From an uncultured Acidobacteriia bacterium (GTDB taxonomy: Bacteria; Acidobacteriota; Terriglobia; Bryobacterales; Bryobacteraceae), in assembly GCA_903923395.1 (NCBI GenBank), contig CAIXXM010000092.1:1-64000 (forward strand): a stretch of DNA of 64,000 nt, read 5' to 3'. The notes beneath the pieces were generated by a model. The model ran no database searches. It was not told the DNA's origin and saw only the letters and a list, made by a program, of their open reading frames with translations. Numbering within the stretch: the first letter of the stretch is position 1; each line of letters opens with the position of its first letter. Of the stretch, positions 7,789 through 17,825 are shown one piece after another. Both the position numbers and the translations under genes were made by a program.

Positions 7789-10700
7789 ATGCACGCACTC
7801 GCCAAACTCTGCATCAAGCGCCCCGTGTTTGCGACCATGCTGATCCTGTCGCTGGTCGTGGTCGGCGTCTTTTGTTACTTCTCTCTTGGTGTGGATCTCT
7901 TCCCGAAAGTCGATATCCCCACCGTTTCCGTCATCATCTCCGACCCCGGTGCCTCCCCCGAAGAAGTGGAAACCGAGATCACCAAGAAGGTCGAAGATGC
8001 TGTGAATACCATCAGCCTGGTGGATGAAATCCGGTCCACGTCATCGGAAGGCCGTTCGCTCGTCGTCATTACCTTCGAACTTGCCAAGAATGGGGACACT
8101 GCCGCGCAGGAAGTGCAGAACAAGGTCAACCTGATTGTGAATGATCTGCCACAGACGGCCAAGTCCCCTGTGGTGCAGAAGTTCGATCCCGATGCGCAGC
8201 CCGTGATCAATGTCGTCGTCTCCGCGCCCCGCAACCTGCGGGATCTGACACTGATCGCGGATAAGGAGATTAAGCAGAAGCTCGAAAACGCGAAGGGTGT
8301 GGGGCAGGTCGCGATCATCGGCGGCGCGCGCCGTGAGATGCATGTGATGGTTGACCCGGACCGTCTGCGTTCTTACAACCTGACCATCAATGACGTCTTC
8401 AATGCCGTGAAAGCGCAGAATCTCGAACTGCCCGGCGGCGATCTTAACTCCGGCACGAAGGAGTTTACGGTCCGCACGGCGGGCAAGGTGACCAGCGCGG
8501 CGCAATTCCAGCAGATCTCCATCGTCAACCGCGGCGGCTATGTGGTCAAGATCGCTGATATCGGCACCGCGGAAGACAGTTATCAGGAACCGCGCAGCAC
8601 GTCGCGACTGGATGGCACCGCGGCAGTTACGCTGCAGGTCTCGAAACAATCGGGCGAGAACACCGTCGCCACGGCGAAAGATGTCCGGGAGCGGCTCAAG
8701 GAACTGCAGGCTTCCCTGCCCAAAGATGTGAAAACCGAAGTTATCGGCGACCAATCCGTCTTCGTGGAAGCCGCCGTCAATTCGATTAAGGAACATCTGG
8801 TGCTGGGCAGTATCTTCGCGTCCGTGGTGATCTTCTTATTCCTCGCCAACTGGCGCACCACTTTGATTGCCAGCATTGCCATCCCGACATCCATCATTTC
8901 GACCTTCGGCCTGATGGCGGCCATGGGCTTCACGTTGAATCAGATCACCATGCTCGCGCTTACGCTGATGGTTGGCATCGTGATTGATGATGCGATCATC
9001 GTGCTTGAAAATATCTTCCGCTTCATGGAAGAGAAGCATATGTCGCCCTTCGAAGCAGCTATTGAAGGGACGCGCGAAATCGGCCTCGCCGTGATGGCGA
9101 CAACACTGTCCCTGCTCGCCGTCTTCCTGCCGGTGGGCTTCATGGGCGGCATCGTGGGACGCTTCATGAGTTCCTTCGGCTTCACGTCGGCCTTCGCGAT
9201 CGCGGTCTCATTGCTGGTCTCCTTCACGTTGACACCCATGCTTTCCTCGCGGTTCATCAAGCCGCCGAAGCCGCATGGAGAAGGTGGCAAGTCTTCCAAG
9301 GAATCCCCGGTCTTCCACTTCCTCGATCATTGGTATTCGAAGATGCTTCACTGGTCGATGGCGCACCGCAAGACCGTCGTGGCGCTGAGCGTACTTACCG
9401 TGATGAGCATCGTGCCGCTGTTCATGTTCGTGGGCAAGAACTTTCTGCCCGCTGATGATCAATCGCAGTTCAACGTTCTCGTGCGCACTCCCGAAGGTTC
9501 TTCGCTCGCCGCAACGGCCTCGGTAACAGAGAACATCGCCCGGGACATCCGCGCGCTGCCCGGTGTGGAACATACTCTTGCGACCGTTGGTGCCGGTACG
9601 GATCAATCCGTCAATACTTCATCCATTTACGTCAAACTGACCAATATCGATACCCGCAGTGTTTCGCAGCAAACTCTCATGCAGCAGACGCGCGACCTGT
9701 TGAAGAAACTCCCGCCTGAGATTCATTCCGGTGTGGAACTGGTCTCCACTGTCGGCGGCAACCAGAGCAACGCGGAGGTGCAGTACTTTATGCAGGGTCC
9801 CGATCTCAATGAGTTGTCCAAACAATCCGAACTCCTGCTGAAGAAGATGAAGGAGATCCCCTTCGTTACGGACGCGGATACAACGCTGCGCAATGGCAAG
9901 CCCGAGGTACAACTCGATATCGACCGCCCGCGCGCGGCGGATCTGGGCGTTTCGGTGATGGATATCGAACAGGCCCTGAACACGCTTGTGGCCGGTCAGG
10001 TCGCCTCCACGTTCAACGCGGGTGAAGATCAGTATGATGTCCGCGTCCGTGCTGCGGAACAGTTCCGCGGCGGTGTGGAAGGCTTGCATAAGATGTCCGT
10101 TCCCTCGTCCAAGCGCGGCGCGGTGGGCCTGGATGAAGTCGTGCGCATTCACCCCGGTTCGGGACCCTCCGCGGTGAACCGCATCCAAAGACAGCGTCAG
10201 GTGACGCTCACCTGTAACGTCCTTCCGGGTGGTTCGCAGGCGGCGATTATCAGCCAGTTGAATGATATTTCGAAGACTCTGAACCTCCCGCCGGATTACC
10301 GCACCGGACTAAGTGGTGCCTCCAAGGAACTTAGCCGCACAGGCTATTACTTCGGCCTGGCCTTCTCACTTACTTTCATCTTCATGTATCTTGTGCTGGC
10401 CGCGCAGTTTGAGAGCTTCATTCATCCGATTACCATCCTTCTGACGTTGCCGCTTGCCATACCGTTCGGCATCGTCTCTCTGCTGATTACGCACCAGACG
10501 GTCAATATCTTCTCCGGCCTCGGCCTGCTGCTGCTCTTCGGCATCGTGAAGAAGAACGCCATTCTGCAGATTGACCACACCAACACCCTGCGCTCCCATG
10601 GCATGGAACGGCATGACGCCATCATTACAGCAAACCGTGACCGTCTGCGCCCGATTCTCATGACCACCATTGCTCTGGTGGCCGGCATGTTGCCGCTTGT

Positions 10701-10896
10701 GCTTTCGAATGGTACGGGTTCAGCAACCAACCGCTCCATCGGCGTTCTCGTGGTTGGAGGACAATCCCTCTGCCTCCTTTTGACCCTGCTCGCGGTTCCC
10801 GTCTTCTACTCGATCTTCGAAGATATCAGCGAATGGAAACCCTTCCGGCGCTTCCAGAAGCAACCCGTCCCGGTGCTGGAAGGGGAGGTGCTCTAA
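7789..10896 (+). CDS. RND inner-membrane efflux transporter (HAE1/AcrB type)
   Basis: This proton-driven drug/hydrophobe exporter has 1035 residues. TM1 (about 13-31) is followed by the family segment GVDLFPKVDIP. Further on are porter-domain repeats, a cluster of transmembrane helices from about 335, the proton-relay pair Asp400-Asp401 in VGIVIDDAIIVLEN (equivalent to AcrB D407/D408), and the second helix cluster from about 860 to the end. The ATG at 7789, one base after the adaptor stop and preceded by GCGGGGGC, gives the normal N-terminus; an upstream in-frame extension overlaps the adaptor and is not credible. It ends TAATG, sharing one base with the outer-membrane-factor start. Confidence 0.95.
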   Translation: MHALAKLCIKRPVFATMLILSLVVVGVFCYFSLGVDLFPKVDIPTVSVIISDPGASPEEVETEITKKVEDAVNTISLVDEIRSTSSEGRSLVVITFELAKNGDTAAQEVQNKVNLIVNDLPQTAKSPVVQKFDPDAQPVINVVVSAPRNLRDLTLIADKEIKQKLENAKGVGQVAIIGGARREMHVMVDPDRLRSYNLTINDVFNAVKAQNLELPGGDLNSGTKEFTVRTAGKVTSAAQFQQISIVNRGGYVVKIADIGTAEDSYQEPRSTSRLDGTAAVTLQVSKQSGENTVATAKDVRERLKELQASLPKDVKTEVIGDQSVFVEAAVNSIKEHLVLGSIFASVVIFLFLANWRTTLIASIAIPTSIISTFGLMAAMGFTLNQITMLALTLMVGIVIDDAIIVLENIFRFMEEKHMSPFEAAIEGTREIGLAVMATTLSLLAVFLPVGFMGGIVGRFMSSFGFTSAFAIAVSLLVSFTLTPMLSSRFIKPPKPHGEGGKSSKESPVFHFLDHWYSKMLHWSMAHRKTVVALSVLTVMSIVPLFMFVGKNFLPADDQSQFNVLVRTPEGSSLAATASVTENIARDIRALPGVEHTLATVGAGTDQSVNTSSIYVKLTNIDTRSVSQQTLMQQTRDLLKKLPPEIHSGVELVSTVGGNQSNAEVQYFMQGPDLNELSKQSELLLKKMKEIPFVTDADTTLRNGKPEVQLDIDRPRAADLGVSVMDIEQALNTLVAGQVASTFNAGEDQYDVRVRAAEQFRGGVEGLHKMSVPSSKRGAVGLDEVVRIHPGSGPSAVNRIQRQRQVTLTCNVLPGGSQAAIISQLNDISKTLNLPPDYRTGLSGASKELSRTGYYFGLAFSLTFIFMYLVLAAQFESFIHPITILLTLPLAIPFGIVSLLITHQTVNIFSGLGLLLLFGIVKKNAILQIDHTNTLRSHGMERHDAIITANRDRLRPILMTTIALVAGMLPLVLSNGTGSATNRSIGVLVVGGQSLCLLLTLLAVPVFYSIFEDISEWKPFRRFQKQPVPVLEGEVL

Positions 10897-12476
10897 TGAA
10901 GCGCACTCTGCTATTACTCACCCTTGCGGCCTCGCTTGGCGCACAGGATTTCGAGCCGCCGGTGCGGATCGGCATTCTCACGCAGGCGAAGCTCACTCTC
11001 CCGGAAGTGATCGAACGTGTGATCGCGAATGACCGGGACATCGAGATATCCCGCATCAACCGGCAGGAAGCCTCCCGGAACATTGTGGCGGCACAGGGCG
11101 TCTATGACCCGCGCCTGGGTACCACGGCGACGCGCAACCGTTCCGTAACGCCGCAGACCTCACTGATCACCGGTGCAGCGAACGGCAAACTTACCCAAAA
11201 GAGTTTGAACTTCGACCCCAGTCTCAGCGGCAGTTTCCCCATTCTGGGCGGAACTTATAAACTGGATTTCTCGCAGTCACGCCAAAGCACGGATAGCACG
11301 CTGGTGAGCCTTAACCCGCAGTTCCCTGTCAGCTTGAACCTGAATCTAACCCAACCCCTTTGGCGCGGCATGCGCTATGACGATAACCGCTACCGCATTG
11401 AGCTTTCGCGCAAGAATCTGAATCTTTCTGCCGAACAGTTCCGGCAGCGCGTGATCGAGGTGGTTAGTCAGGCCATTGAAGCTTACTGGGAAGTGGATTA
11501 CGCTTACAAGAACCTGGAAGTGCAGTTACAGGCCGTGCGCCTGGCACAGCAACAGGACGCCAGTAACCGCAGGCAGTTAGAGCAAGGTCTTCTGGCTCCC
11601 GTGGATGTGGTGCAAACGCAGACGCAGATTGCAACTTTCCAGCAAAGTGTCTATGCCGCGCAGCAAAGTCTTACCGCGGCCGAAAACAACCTGAAGCAGC
11701 TGATGACCGCTGACCGTTCCGATCTGCTCTGGTCCGCTGCTTTGATTCCGTCAGAACCGCCGCCCTCCGCGACTGCAACTCCGGCGCTCGAAGAAGCACA
11801 GAAAGCGGCATTGACCAAGCGGCCCGAACTGGCCCAGAATGCAATCGCCCTCGAATCCAATCAACTGGATCTCAAACTCGCACGTGAGCGGCTGAAACCA
11901 CAAATCGACGCGACAGCGGCACTCAGCGCGGCCGGTCTTGCGGGGCGGCAACTGCCTCCGGGTTCAAGTCCCTTCGGGAATCTATTCAGTTCGCTCTCTT
12001 CACTTCCCAGCCAGTACGTCGGCGGTTATTCGCAATCGGTAAGTAACCTCGCCACGGGCAGTTATCCCAGTGCTTCGGTGGGCGTGCAAATGTCTTTTCC
12101 GATACGAAACCGCACCGCGGTCGCCCAGGCGGAGGTTTCCGCTCTTGAAGGCAAACGGCTCAAAGCCCAGCAATCGCAGGTGCAGTTGGCCATCGAGGCG
12201 GACGTCCGCAACACTTTGCAGAATGCGGCCAGCGCGCAGGCCAGGCTGGAGGCCGCCGTCTCCGCGCGCAAATACGCAGAAGCGCAATATGCCAGTGAGC
12301 AACGGCAGTTCCAGGCCGGAACCTCCAGCGTGTTCTTAGTGCTGCAACGCCAAACGGAATTGATTTCCGCACGCAGCCGCGAAGTCCGGGCGCAGGCGGA
12401 TCTTGGCCGAGCCATCGCCGAAACCGAACGTGCCACGGCCAGCACCATTGAGTCGCACAATATTCATATCCAATAA
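10896..12476 (+). CDS. TolC-like outer-membrane efflux protein
   Basis: This outer-membrane factor completes the tripartite pump. The 526-residue protein starts with a signal peptide (MKRTLLLLTLAASLGAQ) and has two outer-membrane-efflux repeats dominated by long Ala/Gln-rich helices (about 170-270 and 400-510), e.g. the stretch around QQDASNRRQLEQGLLAPVDVVQ. The ATG at 10896 shares a base with the pump stop (TAATG) and is preceded by AGGGGAGG, so it is preferred to an upstream in-frame start. The proline-rich segment near residue 290 separates the repeats. It is the last gene of the efflux operon; a hairpin follows 18 bp later. Confidence 0.92.
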   Translation: MKRTLLLLTLAASLGAQDFEPPVRIGILTQAKLTLPEVIERVIANDRDIEISRINRQEASRNIVAAQGVYDPRLGTTATRNRSVTPQTSLITGAANGKLTQKSLNFDPSLSGSFPILGGTYKLDFSQSRQSTDSTLVSLNPQFPVSLNLNLTQPLWRGMRYDDNRYRIELSRKNLNLSAEQFRQRVIEVVSQAIEAYWEVDYAYKNLEVQLQAVRLAQQQDASNRRQLEQGLLAPVDVVQTQTQIATFQQSVYAAQQSLTAAENNLKQLMTADRSDLLWSAALIPSEPPPSATATPALEEAQKAALTKRPELAQNAIALESNQLDLKLARERLKPQIDATAALSAAGLAGRQLPPGSSPFGNLFSSLSSLPSQYVGGYSQSVSNLATGSYPSASVGVQMSFPIRNRTAVAQAEVSALEGKRLKAQQSQVQLAIEADVRNTLQNAASAQARLEAAVSARKYAEAQYASEQRQFQAGTSSVFLVLQRQTELISARSREVRAQADLGRAIAETERATASTIESHNIHIQ

Positions 12477-12493
12477 CCGCAAAAGCACTTAGA

Positions 12494-12520
12494 ATGGGAG
12501 TTCCAAACTCGAACTCCCAT
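12494..12520 (+). promoter_or_regulatory. Hairpin that includes the asmA-like start codon
   Basis: Perfect 10-base arms ATGGGAGTTC (12494-12503) and GAACTCCCAT (12511-12520) flank a 7-nt loop. The right arm contains the first two bases of the next gene's ATG (12519) and the left arm holds the only GGGAG ribosome-site-like sequence. In RNA the start would be paired. It is not followed by a U tract, so translational control is more likely than termination. Confidence 0.55.
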
Positions 12521-14765
12521 GAAAAAAATAGTACTGCCGGTAATCGCCGGCATCGTCGTTTTGGTGAGTTCTCTCTCACTTCTGCGCATCGACAAATATC
12601 GCCCGAACGTTGAACAGCAGTTGTCCTCCGCTCTGGGCCGCAAGGTCACGATTGCGAAACTCGGCGTGCGGCTGTTTCCGCCATCCATCCGCATCACAGG
12701 CTTGGCCATCGCGGAGCCCGCGGGCTTCCCCGCCACGCCCTTCATCAGTGCGGAGGAAGTCTATGCCAGCGCCAACCCCTTTGGTGTTCTGACCGGCAGT
12801 CCAAAGGTGGATGAACTGCGCCTTTCGAAGCCGCGCGTGCAGATCGTGCGCAATGCGCAAGGCAAATGGAACTTCGCGAATCTCGGCGCTACGGGTTCCA
12901 GCGGCAGTTCCAGCAGTTCCTTCTCGCTGGGCAGCCTGAGCATTCTCGATGGCATCGTGAGCCTTTCCGATCAACTGCATCCGGATCAGGCCTCTGACTT
13001 CGACCACATCAACCTCACCGTGGAAGATTTCTCCACCGCCGCGCCCTTCAAGGTGACCGCTTCGCTGCATCTTCCCGGTAAAGACGGTGCCTCCTTCGCC
13101 CTGCGGGCAACCGCCGGACCGCTGAATCCTGCCTCCGCCGCACTAACTCCCCTGGACGCCCACCTCACCTTGCAACAGGTCTCCATCGCGGACCTGTCCG
13201 ATATCTCCAACTCGCAGGAGTTCAGCCATTACAAAGGGGAGGTCTCCGGCACCGTGGACGTTCGGCTGGACAAAGGCAATCTCACGGCTGGCGGCGCTCT
13301 TTCCACCAGTCACCTGAAGATCAATCAAGTGGAAATCCCGTTCCCGCTGAACCTTTCCTTCAAGATCCTGGGCAATCTGCCCGCGTCGAGTTATGAGATC
13401 ACACCGCTCGATCTGCAACTCGACCGCCAGCACTTCACGTTGACAGGCAAAACCGCTGCCCAGGGAGATAGGACAGCCCTCGACCTGCTGTTGAATATCC
13501 CGCCCAGTTCGATTGCCGAACTGGGACATCTGGCTGGCGTGATGGGTGCCTCCACCGGCGTGGATGCCCGCGGCACGGTCTTCGCCAACGTTCACATCAA
13601 CGGCACCGCCGACGCGCCTTTGCTCTCCGGCGTGGCAACCATCAACGATGCTTTCCTGAAGCCAACATCACTGACGAAGCCCATTGAAATCCGGCATGTT
13701 GAGGTGAAATTTGACCAGGATTCTTTCGCTTTGAAAGACTTGAATGCCGGTCTTGCATCCAGCACGCTCAAGGGAAACATCGCAGTCAAGAATCTGAAGC
13801 GCCCCGAAGCTACTTTTGCGCTACAGGCGGACACCATTAACGTGGCGGAACTGGAGTCTCTGGCCATTCCCGCGAAAACAGCACCGGCGGCCCCAAAATC
13901 CAAGGGCAGCACTTACGACAGTTTCTCGGCTGCCGGCACGCTGGAACTGGGCAGCATCCTCACCGGTGGTCTGGAACTGGACAAAGTCAGAACCACCGCG
14001 TCCTTCGACCACGGCGTGCTGAAGCTCACACAACTCTCCGGCGACCTCTTTGGCGGCACGGCCACCGGCTCCATGCATGCCGATCTCCGTCCGAAGAACC
14101 CGGCTTTCAGTCTGCAACTGGCGCTGAACAGCATCAGCGCTAACAACCTTCTAACCGCGGTAAGTGCGGCGAAAGATACCCTTTTCGGCACGCTGAGTGC
14201 GAAGACGAATCTGCAGTTCACAGTAACTCCAGACGGCGATATCATCCGCTCCCTGAACGGCACGCTGGGCTTCAACCTCGCCAACGGGAAGCTGCGAAAC
14301 CTGGATATGATCAACGAACTCGGGAAGATCGCCAAGTTTACCGGGGCAACGCCGCCACAAGGCAACGAGACACCCATCAAGAAACTTGCGGGGGACCTGC
14401 AGTTCACCAATGGCACCGCCAACACCAGTAACTTGACCGGGGAAATCCCGCAGGGTGGCGTCGCGGCTAAAGGCTCTGTCAATCTGGTCAACCAGGCCCT
14501 GGATATGAAGCTCACGGCAACCCTTGCCACCGGCCCCAGCAAGAGCTTCGGCGGACAACTGGTGGGCGGCCTGATGTCCACCGTGATCGCCAGCAAGAAT
14601 GGAGAACTCATCATTCCCACCAACGTCAAGGGCACCACGGCGAAACCCGTCATCACGCCGGATCTCGAAGCCATGGCCAAACTGAAACTCGGCGCCATTG
14701 CCAACCCCGCGCAAAAAGCAGCGGGCGCACTCGGCGGACTCATCAAAGGACTCGGCAAGAAATGA
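12519..14765 (+). CDS. AsmA-family envelope protein
   Basis: The 748-residue protein has one N-terminal membrane anchor (about 4-23), then the AsmA-type opening segment with LGRKVTIAKLGVRLFPPSIRITGLAI at about 39-64, long beta-rich repeats, and the C-terminal AsmA_2-like region with LNGTLGFNLANGKLRNLD near residue 585. Family members lie in the periplasm or bridge the membranes and affect outer-membrane assembly or lipid transport; a specific role here is unknown. The start codon lies in a perfect hairpin. The stop overlaps the following SDR gene by 4 bp. It follows the efflux operon by 42 bp and may be read through from it. Confidence 0.85.
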   Translation: MKKIVLPVIAGIVVLVSSLSLLRIDKYRPNVEQQLSSALGRKVTIAKLGVRLFPPSIRITGLAIAEPAGFPATPFISAEEVYASANPFGVLTGSPKVDELRLSKPRVQIVRNAQGKWNFANLGATGSSGSSSSSFSLGSLSILDGIVSLSDQLHPDQASDFDHINLTVEDFSTAAPFKVTASLHLPGKDGASFALRATAGPLNPASAALTPLDAHLTLQQVSIADLSDISNSQEFSHYKGEVSGTVDVRLDKGNLTAGGALSTSHLKINQVEIPFPLNLSFKILGNLPASSYEITPLDLQLDRQHFTLTGKTAAQGDRTALDLLLNIPPSSIAELGHLAGVMGASTGVDARGTVFANVHINGTADAPLLSGVATINDAFLKPTSLTKPIEIRHVEVKFDQDSFALKDLNAGLASSTLKGNIAVKNLKRPEATFALQADTINVAELESLAIPAKTAPAAPKSKGSTYDSFSAAGTLELGSILTGGLELDKVRTTASFDHGVLKLTQLSGDLFGGTATGSMHADLRPKNPAFSLQLALNSISANNLLTAVSAAKDTLFGTLSAKTNLQFTVTPDGDIIRSLNGTLGFNLANGKLRNLDMINELGKIAKFTGATPPQGNETPIKKLAGDLQFTNGTANTSNLTGEIPQGGVAAKGSVNLVNQALDMKLTATLATGPSKSFGGQLVGGLMSTVIASKNGELIIPTNVKGTTAKPVITPDLEAMAKLKLGAIANPAQKAAGALGGLIKGLGKK

Positions 14766-15484
14766 AAACCGCAATCGTGACTGGTGCCAACCGCGGCATC
14801 GGCAAAGCCATCGCGCTCCTTCTCGCACAAAACGGCTGGCGACTGGTGCTCTCCGCACGCGATGAAGAACTGCTGCACGAAGTGGCGGCGCAGTGCCCGG
14901 AATCCCTCACCGTTGCGATGGACCTGCGCGACCCAGACGCCCCCGGTCATCTCGTCGAAGCCGCACTCGCCGCGTGTAGTTCCATCGATGCCATCGTCAA
15001 CAACGCCGGCGCCACCAAGCGCGGCGATTTCGAAGCCCTGACCGATGCCGACTGGCTGGATGGCTACAGCCTGAAACTCTTCGGTGCCGTCCGGCTCACG
15101 CGGGCTGCCTGGCCTTACTTGCGGGAGGCAAAGGGCTCGGTGCTGAACATCGCGGGGGTCGGCGGGAAGACACCGGGCCCTGAATTCTCGATCGGCGGTT
15201 CAGTCAATGCCGCGCTGCTGTCCTTCACCAAAGCCATCGCCGACAAAGGCATTGCCGATGGAATTCAAGTGAACGCGCTCAACCCCGGACCCGTTCGCAC
15301 GGCACGTTTGCAGAAGCGTCTCGAAACCATTTCCGAGGCGGATTTTGTGAAGCAGGAACGCATCACGCGCGTTGGGGAACCCGAAGATGTCGCCGCTCTT
15401 GCCGCCTTCCTGCTCAGCCCCGCAGGCCGCTGGATACATGGCTCGCTCATCGACATCGACGGCGGAACAACCAAGTCGCTATAA
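14762..15484 (+). CDS. Atypical short-chain dehydrogenase/reductase lacking the Tyr-Lys pair
   Basis: The 240-residue protein has a clear SDR Rossmann fold: TGANRGIG at 7-14 for cofactor binding, the acidic D at the second strand (MDLRDPDA), NNAGAT near 80-85 and the LNPGPVRT segment near 177. The catalytic region is altered: where classical SDRs have Ser and YxxxK (as in YSASKAAL), this protein has NIAG and GGSVNAAL, so Ser, Tyr and Lys are all replaced. It may be a non-catalytic cofactor-binding protein or use another mechanism. The start overlaps the asmA-like stop by 4 bp and pgm follows after 17 bp, suggesting one operon. Confidence 0.85.
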   Translation: MKTAIVTGANRGIGKAIALLLAQNGWRLVLSARDEELLHEVAAQCPESLTVAMDLRDPDAPGHLVEAALAACSSIDAIVNNAGATKRGDFEALTDADWLDGYSLKLFGAVRLTRAAWPYLREAKGSVLNIAGVGGKTPGPEFSIGGSVNAALLSFTKAIADKGIADGIQVNALNPGPVRTARLQKRLETISEADFVKQERITRVGEPEDVAALAAFLLSPAGRWIHGSLIDIDGGTTKSL

Positions 15485-15501
15485 ACTCTGAAGTGACATC
15501 C

Positions 15502-17133
15502 ATGGCGCTCTCACCACTCGCAGGACTTCCGGCTCCGCAGAGCCTCCTCATCGATCTCGCCAAGCTCGAAAGCGACTATTATTCGCTGCGACCCGACCCG
15601 GCGAACCCTCTTCAGCAGGTTGCCTTCGGCACCAGCGGACACCGCGGCACCTCGACTGACGGCACGTTCACCGAAACGCACATCCTGGCGACCACGCAGG
15701 CCATCGTCGATTACCGGAACGCGAAGGGCATCACGGGCCCTGTATTCATGGGCAAGGACACCCATGCCCTGTCTGACGCGGCACAGAAAACCGCGCTCGA
15801 AGTCCTCGCCGCCAATGGCATCGTCACCATGGTGCAAGCCGGCAATGGCGTCACGCCCACGCCGGTCATCTCGCACGCCATCCTGACTTACAACAGCGGA
15901 CGCACGGAAGCGCTGGCCGACGGCATCATCATCACGCCATCGCACAATCCCCCTTCCGATGGCGGCTTCAAGTACAACCCTCCCGATGGCGGCCCCGCCG
16001 ATACGGATGTCACCGGCTGGATTCAGAAGCGCGCCAACGAACTCATCCGCGAAGGACTCACCGGCGTGAAGCGCACCAGCGATGCACTGCACGCCCCCAC
16101 CACACACCAATACGACTACATCACTCCCTTTGTGAACGATCTCGGCGCGGTGATTGACTTCGACATCATCCGTGAAAAGGGCATTCGCATCGGCATTGAC
16201 CCGCTCGGCGGCGCGTCCCTGCCCTATTGGGAACCCATCGCGGCGAAGTACGGCCTCAACATCACGGTGGTCAACCAAACACTCGACCCCGCTTTCGGCT
16301 TTATGTCCGTGGATCATGACGGCAAGATCCGCATGGATTGCTCCAGCCCTTATGCCATGGCCAGCCTGGTCAAACTGAAGGATGATTTCGATATCGCCTG
16401 GGGCTGCGACCCGGATTCCGACCGCCACGGCATTGTGACGCCCTCATCCGGCCTGCTCAACCCGAATCACTATCTGGCAGTGGCGATCTCCTATCTTCTG
16501 CAAAACCGCCCCGAATGGAAGCCTTCCTGCATCGTCGGCAAAACGCTGGTCAGCAGCAGTTTGATCGACAAGGTGGTAGCCGGCCTCGACCGTCCACTGA
16601 GTGAAGTGCCCGTGGGCTTCAAGTGGTTCGCGCCCGGCCTCTTCGATGGCACATTCTGTTTTGGCGGCGAAGAGAGCGCGGGTGCCAGCTTCCTGCGCCG
16701 CAATGGCACGGTTTGGACGACGGACAAAGACGGGCTCATCCTCGGACTGCTGGCGGCGGAAATCTGTGCCCGCACCGGCCGCGACCCTGGCTTGCATTAC
16801 GCTGACCTGACCGCCAAGTACGGCACTTCGTACTACACGCGCATCGATGCCCCGGCCAGTCCAGAGCAGAAGAATGCTCTGAAGAAGCTCTCCCCGGCAG
16901 CGGTGCAGGCAGCCACACTGGCGGGCGACACCATCACGGCCAAACTGACCCGCGCTCCGGGCAACAATGCGGAAATCGGCGGGCTCAAGGTGGTGACAGA
17001 AAACGGCTGGTTCGCCGCCAGACCGTCCGGTACAGAGAATATCTACAAGCTCTACGCCGAAAGCCTGGTCAGCGCGGAACATCTGGCGCGGATTGTGGCG
17101 GAAGCGCAGGAAATCGTGCTGGCGGCGCTGTAG
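15502..17133 (+). CDS. pgm: Phosphoglucomutase (alpha-D-glucose phosphate-specific)
   Basis: This enzyme interconverts glucose 1-phosphate and glucose 6-phosphate, linking glycolysis to glycogen and cell-wall sugar-nucleotide synthesis. All four active-site elements of the alpha-D-phosphohexomutase family are present: phosphoserine Ser147 in TPSHNPP, metal-binding DPDSDRHG at 303-310, sugar-binding [10 protein letters not shown], and phosphate-binding [10 protein letters not shown] near the C-terminus. The 543-residue length matches bacterial Pgm. ATG 15502 is preferred to GTG 15493 because GAAG lies 8 nt upstream of the ATG. The 3' end overlaps the convergent haem-binding gene by 65 bp. Confidence 0.95.
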   Translation: MALSPLAGLPAPQSLLIDLAKLESDYYSLRPDPANPLQQVAFGTSGHRGTSTDGTFTETHILATTQAIVDYRNAKGITGPVFMGKDTHALSDAAQKTALEVLAANGIVTMVQAGNGVTPTPVISHAILTYNSGRTEALADGIIITPSHNPPSDGGFKYNPPDGGPADTDVTGWIQKRANELIREGLTGVKRTSDALHAPTTHQYDYITPFVNDLGAVIDFDIIREKGIRIGIDPLGGASLPYWEPIAAKYGLNITVVNQTLDPAFGFMSVDHDGKIRMDCSSPYAMASLVKLKDDFDIAWGCDPDSDRHGIVTPSSGLLNPNHYLAVAISYLLQNRPEWKPSCIVGKTLVSSSLIDKVVAGLDRPLSEVPVGFKWFAPGLFDGTFCFGGEESAGASFLRRNGTVWTTDKDGLILGLLAAEICARTGRDPGLHYADLTAKYGTSYYTRIDAPASPEQKNALKKLSPAAVQAATLAGDTITAKLTRAPGNNAEIGGLKVVTENGWFAARPSGTENIYKLYAESLVSAEHLARIVAEAQEIVLAAL

Positions 17134-17461
17134 GGGAGGCAACGCGGAGACTTCTGGTCAGCAACTCCAGTTGTTCTGCCGGAGTTTTCGCGGCCCAGGC
17201 ACCGAAATCCACCTGTGACCGGGCACTCTCCACATCGTGCCGGATCATTTCTGCCGCAGGAGGCAGCCTCGTGTACCTCGGCCGCCGGGTATTGGGGGAA
17301 TGGCAGTCCTGACAGGCCCGTTCGAGAGCCTGCCGCGTGACCAGGTCCAGTTGCGCCCCTTCGAAAAGGGGCACCTGCGCCGGAGCCATACGGGGGTAGC
17401 TGGTGAGCCACCCCATGATGCCGCAGACAGCAACAACCAAAGCCATCAGCAATCGCCTCAC
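17069..17461 (-). CDS. Membrane-anchored haem-binding-domain protein (Haem_bd-like)
   Basis: This 130-residue protein has an N-terminal signal/anchor (about 3-20) and one CxxCH motif (CQDCHS) followed by a PRYTRLPP and [14 protein letters not shown] region typical of the haem-binding domain family PF14376. The usual C-terminal part of that family, after the SxW segment, is not recognisable: the tail is proline-rich and lies antisense to the end of pgm. It may therefore be truncated. GTG 17461 overlaps the cytochrome stop as GTGA. It is third in a metallophosphoesterase / cytochrome c / haem protein operon. Confidence 0.7.
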   Translation of the reverse strand: MRRLLMALVVAVCGIMGWLTSYPRMAPAQVPLFEGAQLDLVTRQALERACQDCHSPNTRRPRYTRLPPAAEMIRHDVESARSQVDFGAWAAKTPAEQLELLTRSLRVASPTAPPARFPALPPQSAPDVPR

Positions 17462-17823
17462 TTGCCGGCTCCCTTCAGAAACGCGATAATTGCCGCGCGT
17501 TCCTGGGGATTGTTCAGCCGGAACGCCATGTCGGAATCCGGCACCACCGAATCAGGATCCGCCAGCCACTTATCCAGGGTTGCCTCATTCCAGACCACAT
17601 TCGATTTCTTGAGCGGCTTTGAATACGGATAACTGGAAAGACTTCCCGCCCTGCGCCCGAAGACACCAGCGAGTCGCGGCCCGGATTTCTCATGATCGAG
17701 CGCGTGACAGCCCGTGCAACGCTTCTCAAAAGCAACGCGCCCGCTCTCAGCACCATGCAACGGGGTGAGGCTGTAGAAGAGCAACGCGCAGGCGCTTGTA
17801 AAGGCGATGAAGAGATATCTCAT
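17458..17823 (-). CDS. Exported monohaem cytochrome c (class I, c2-like)
   Basis: The 121-residue protein starts with a signal peptide (about 1-24) and carries a class I cytochrome fold: haem motif CTGCH about residue 36, the GPRLAGVFGRRAG segment typical of c2-type cytochromes, and a C-terminal helix [13 protein letters not shown]. The axial Met is probably in the SDMAF segment. ATG 17823 is chosen over TTG 17829; it lies 2 bp after the metallophosphoesterase stop. The GTGA overlap with the haem-binding gene shows a tightly coupled operon. It presumably shuttles electrons in the periplasm; the partner is unknown. Confidence 0.88.
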   Translation of the reverse strand: MRYLFIAFTSACALLFYSLTPLHGAESGRVAFEKRCTGCHALDHEKSGPRLAGVFGRRAGSLSSYPYSKPLKKSNVVWNEATLDKWLADPDSVVPDSDMAFRLNNPQERAAIIAFLKGAGK

Positions 17824-17825
17824 GT

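Noticed and set aside
12494-12520. The hairpin as an intrinsic terminator of the efflux operon
   Set aside because: No U tract follows on the plus strand; adenines follow instead.
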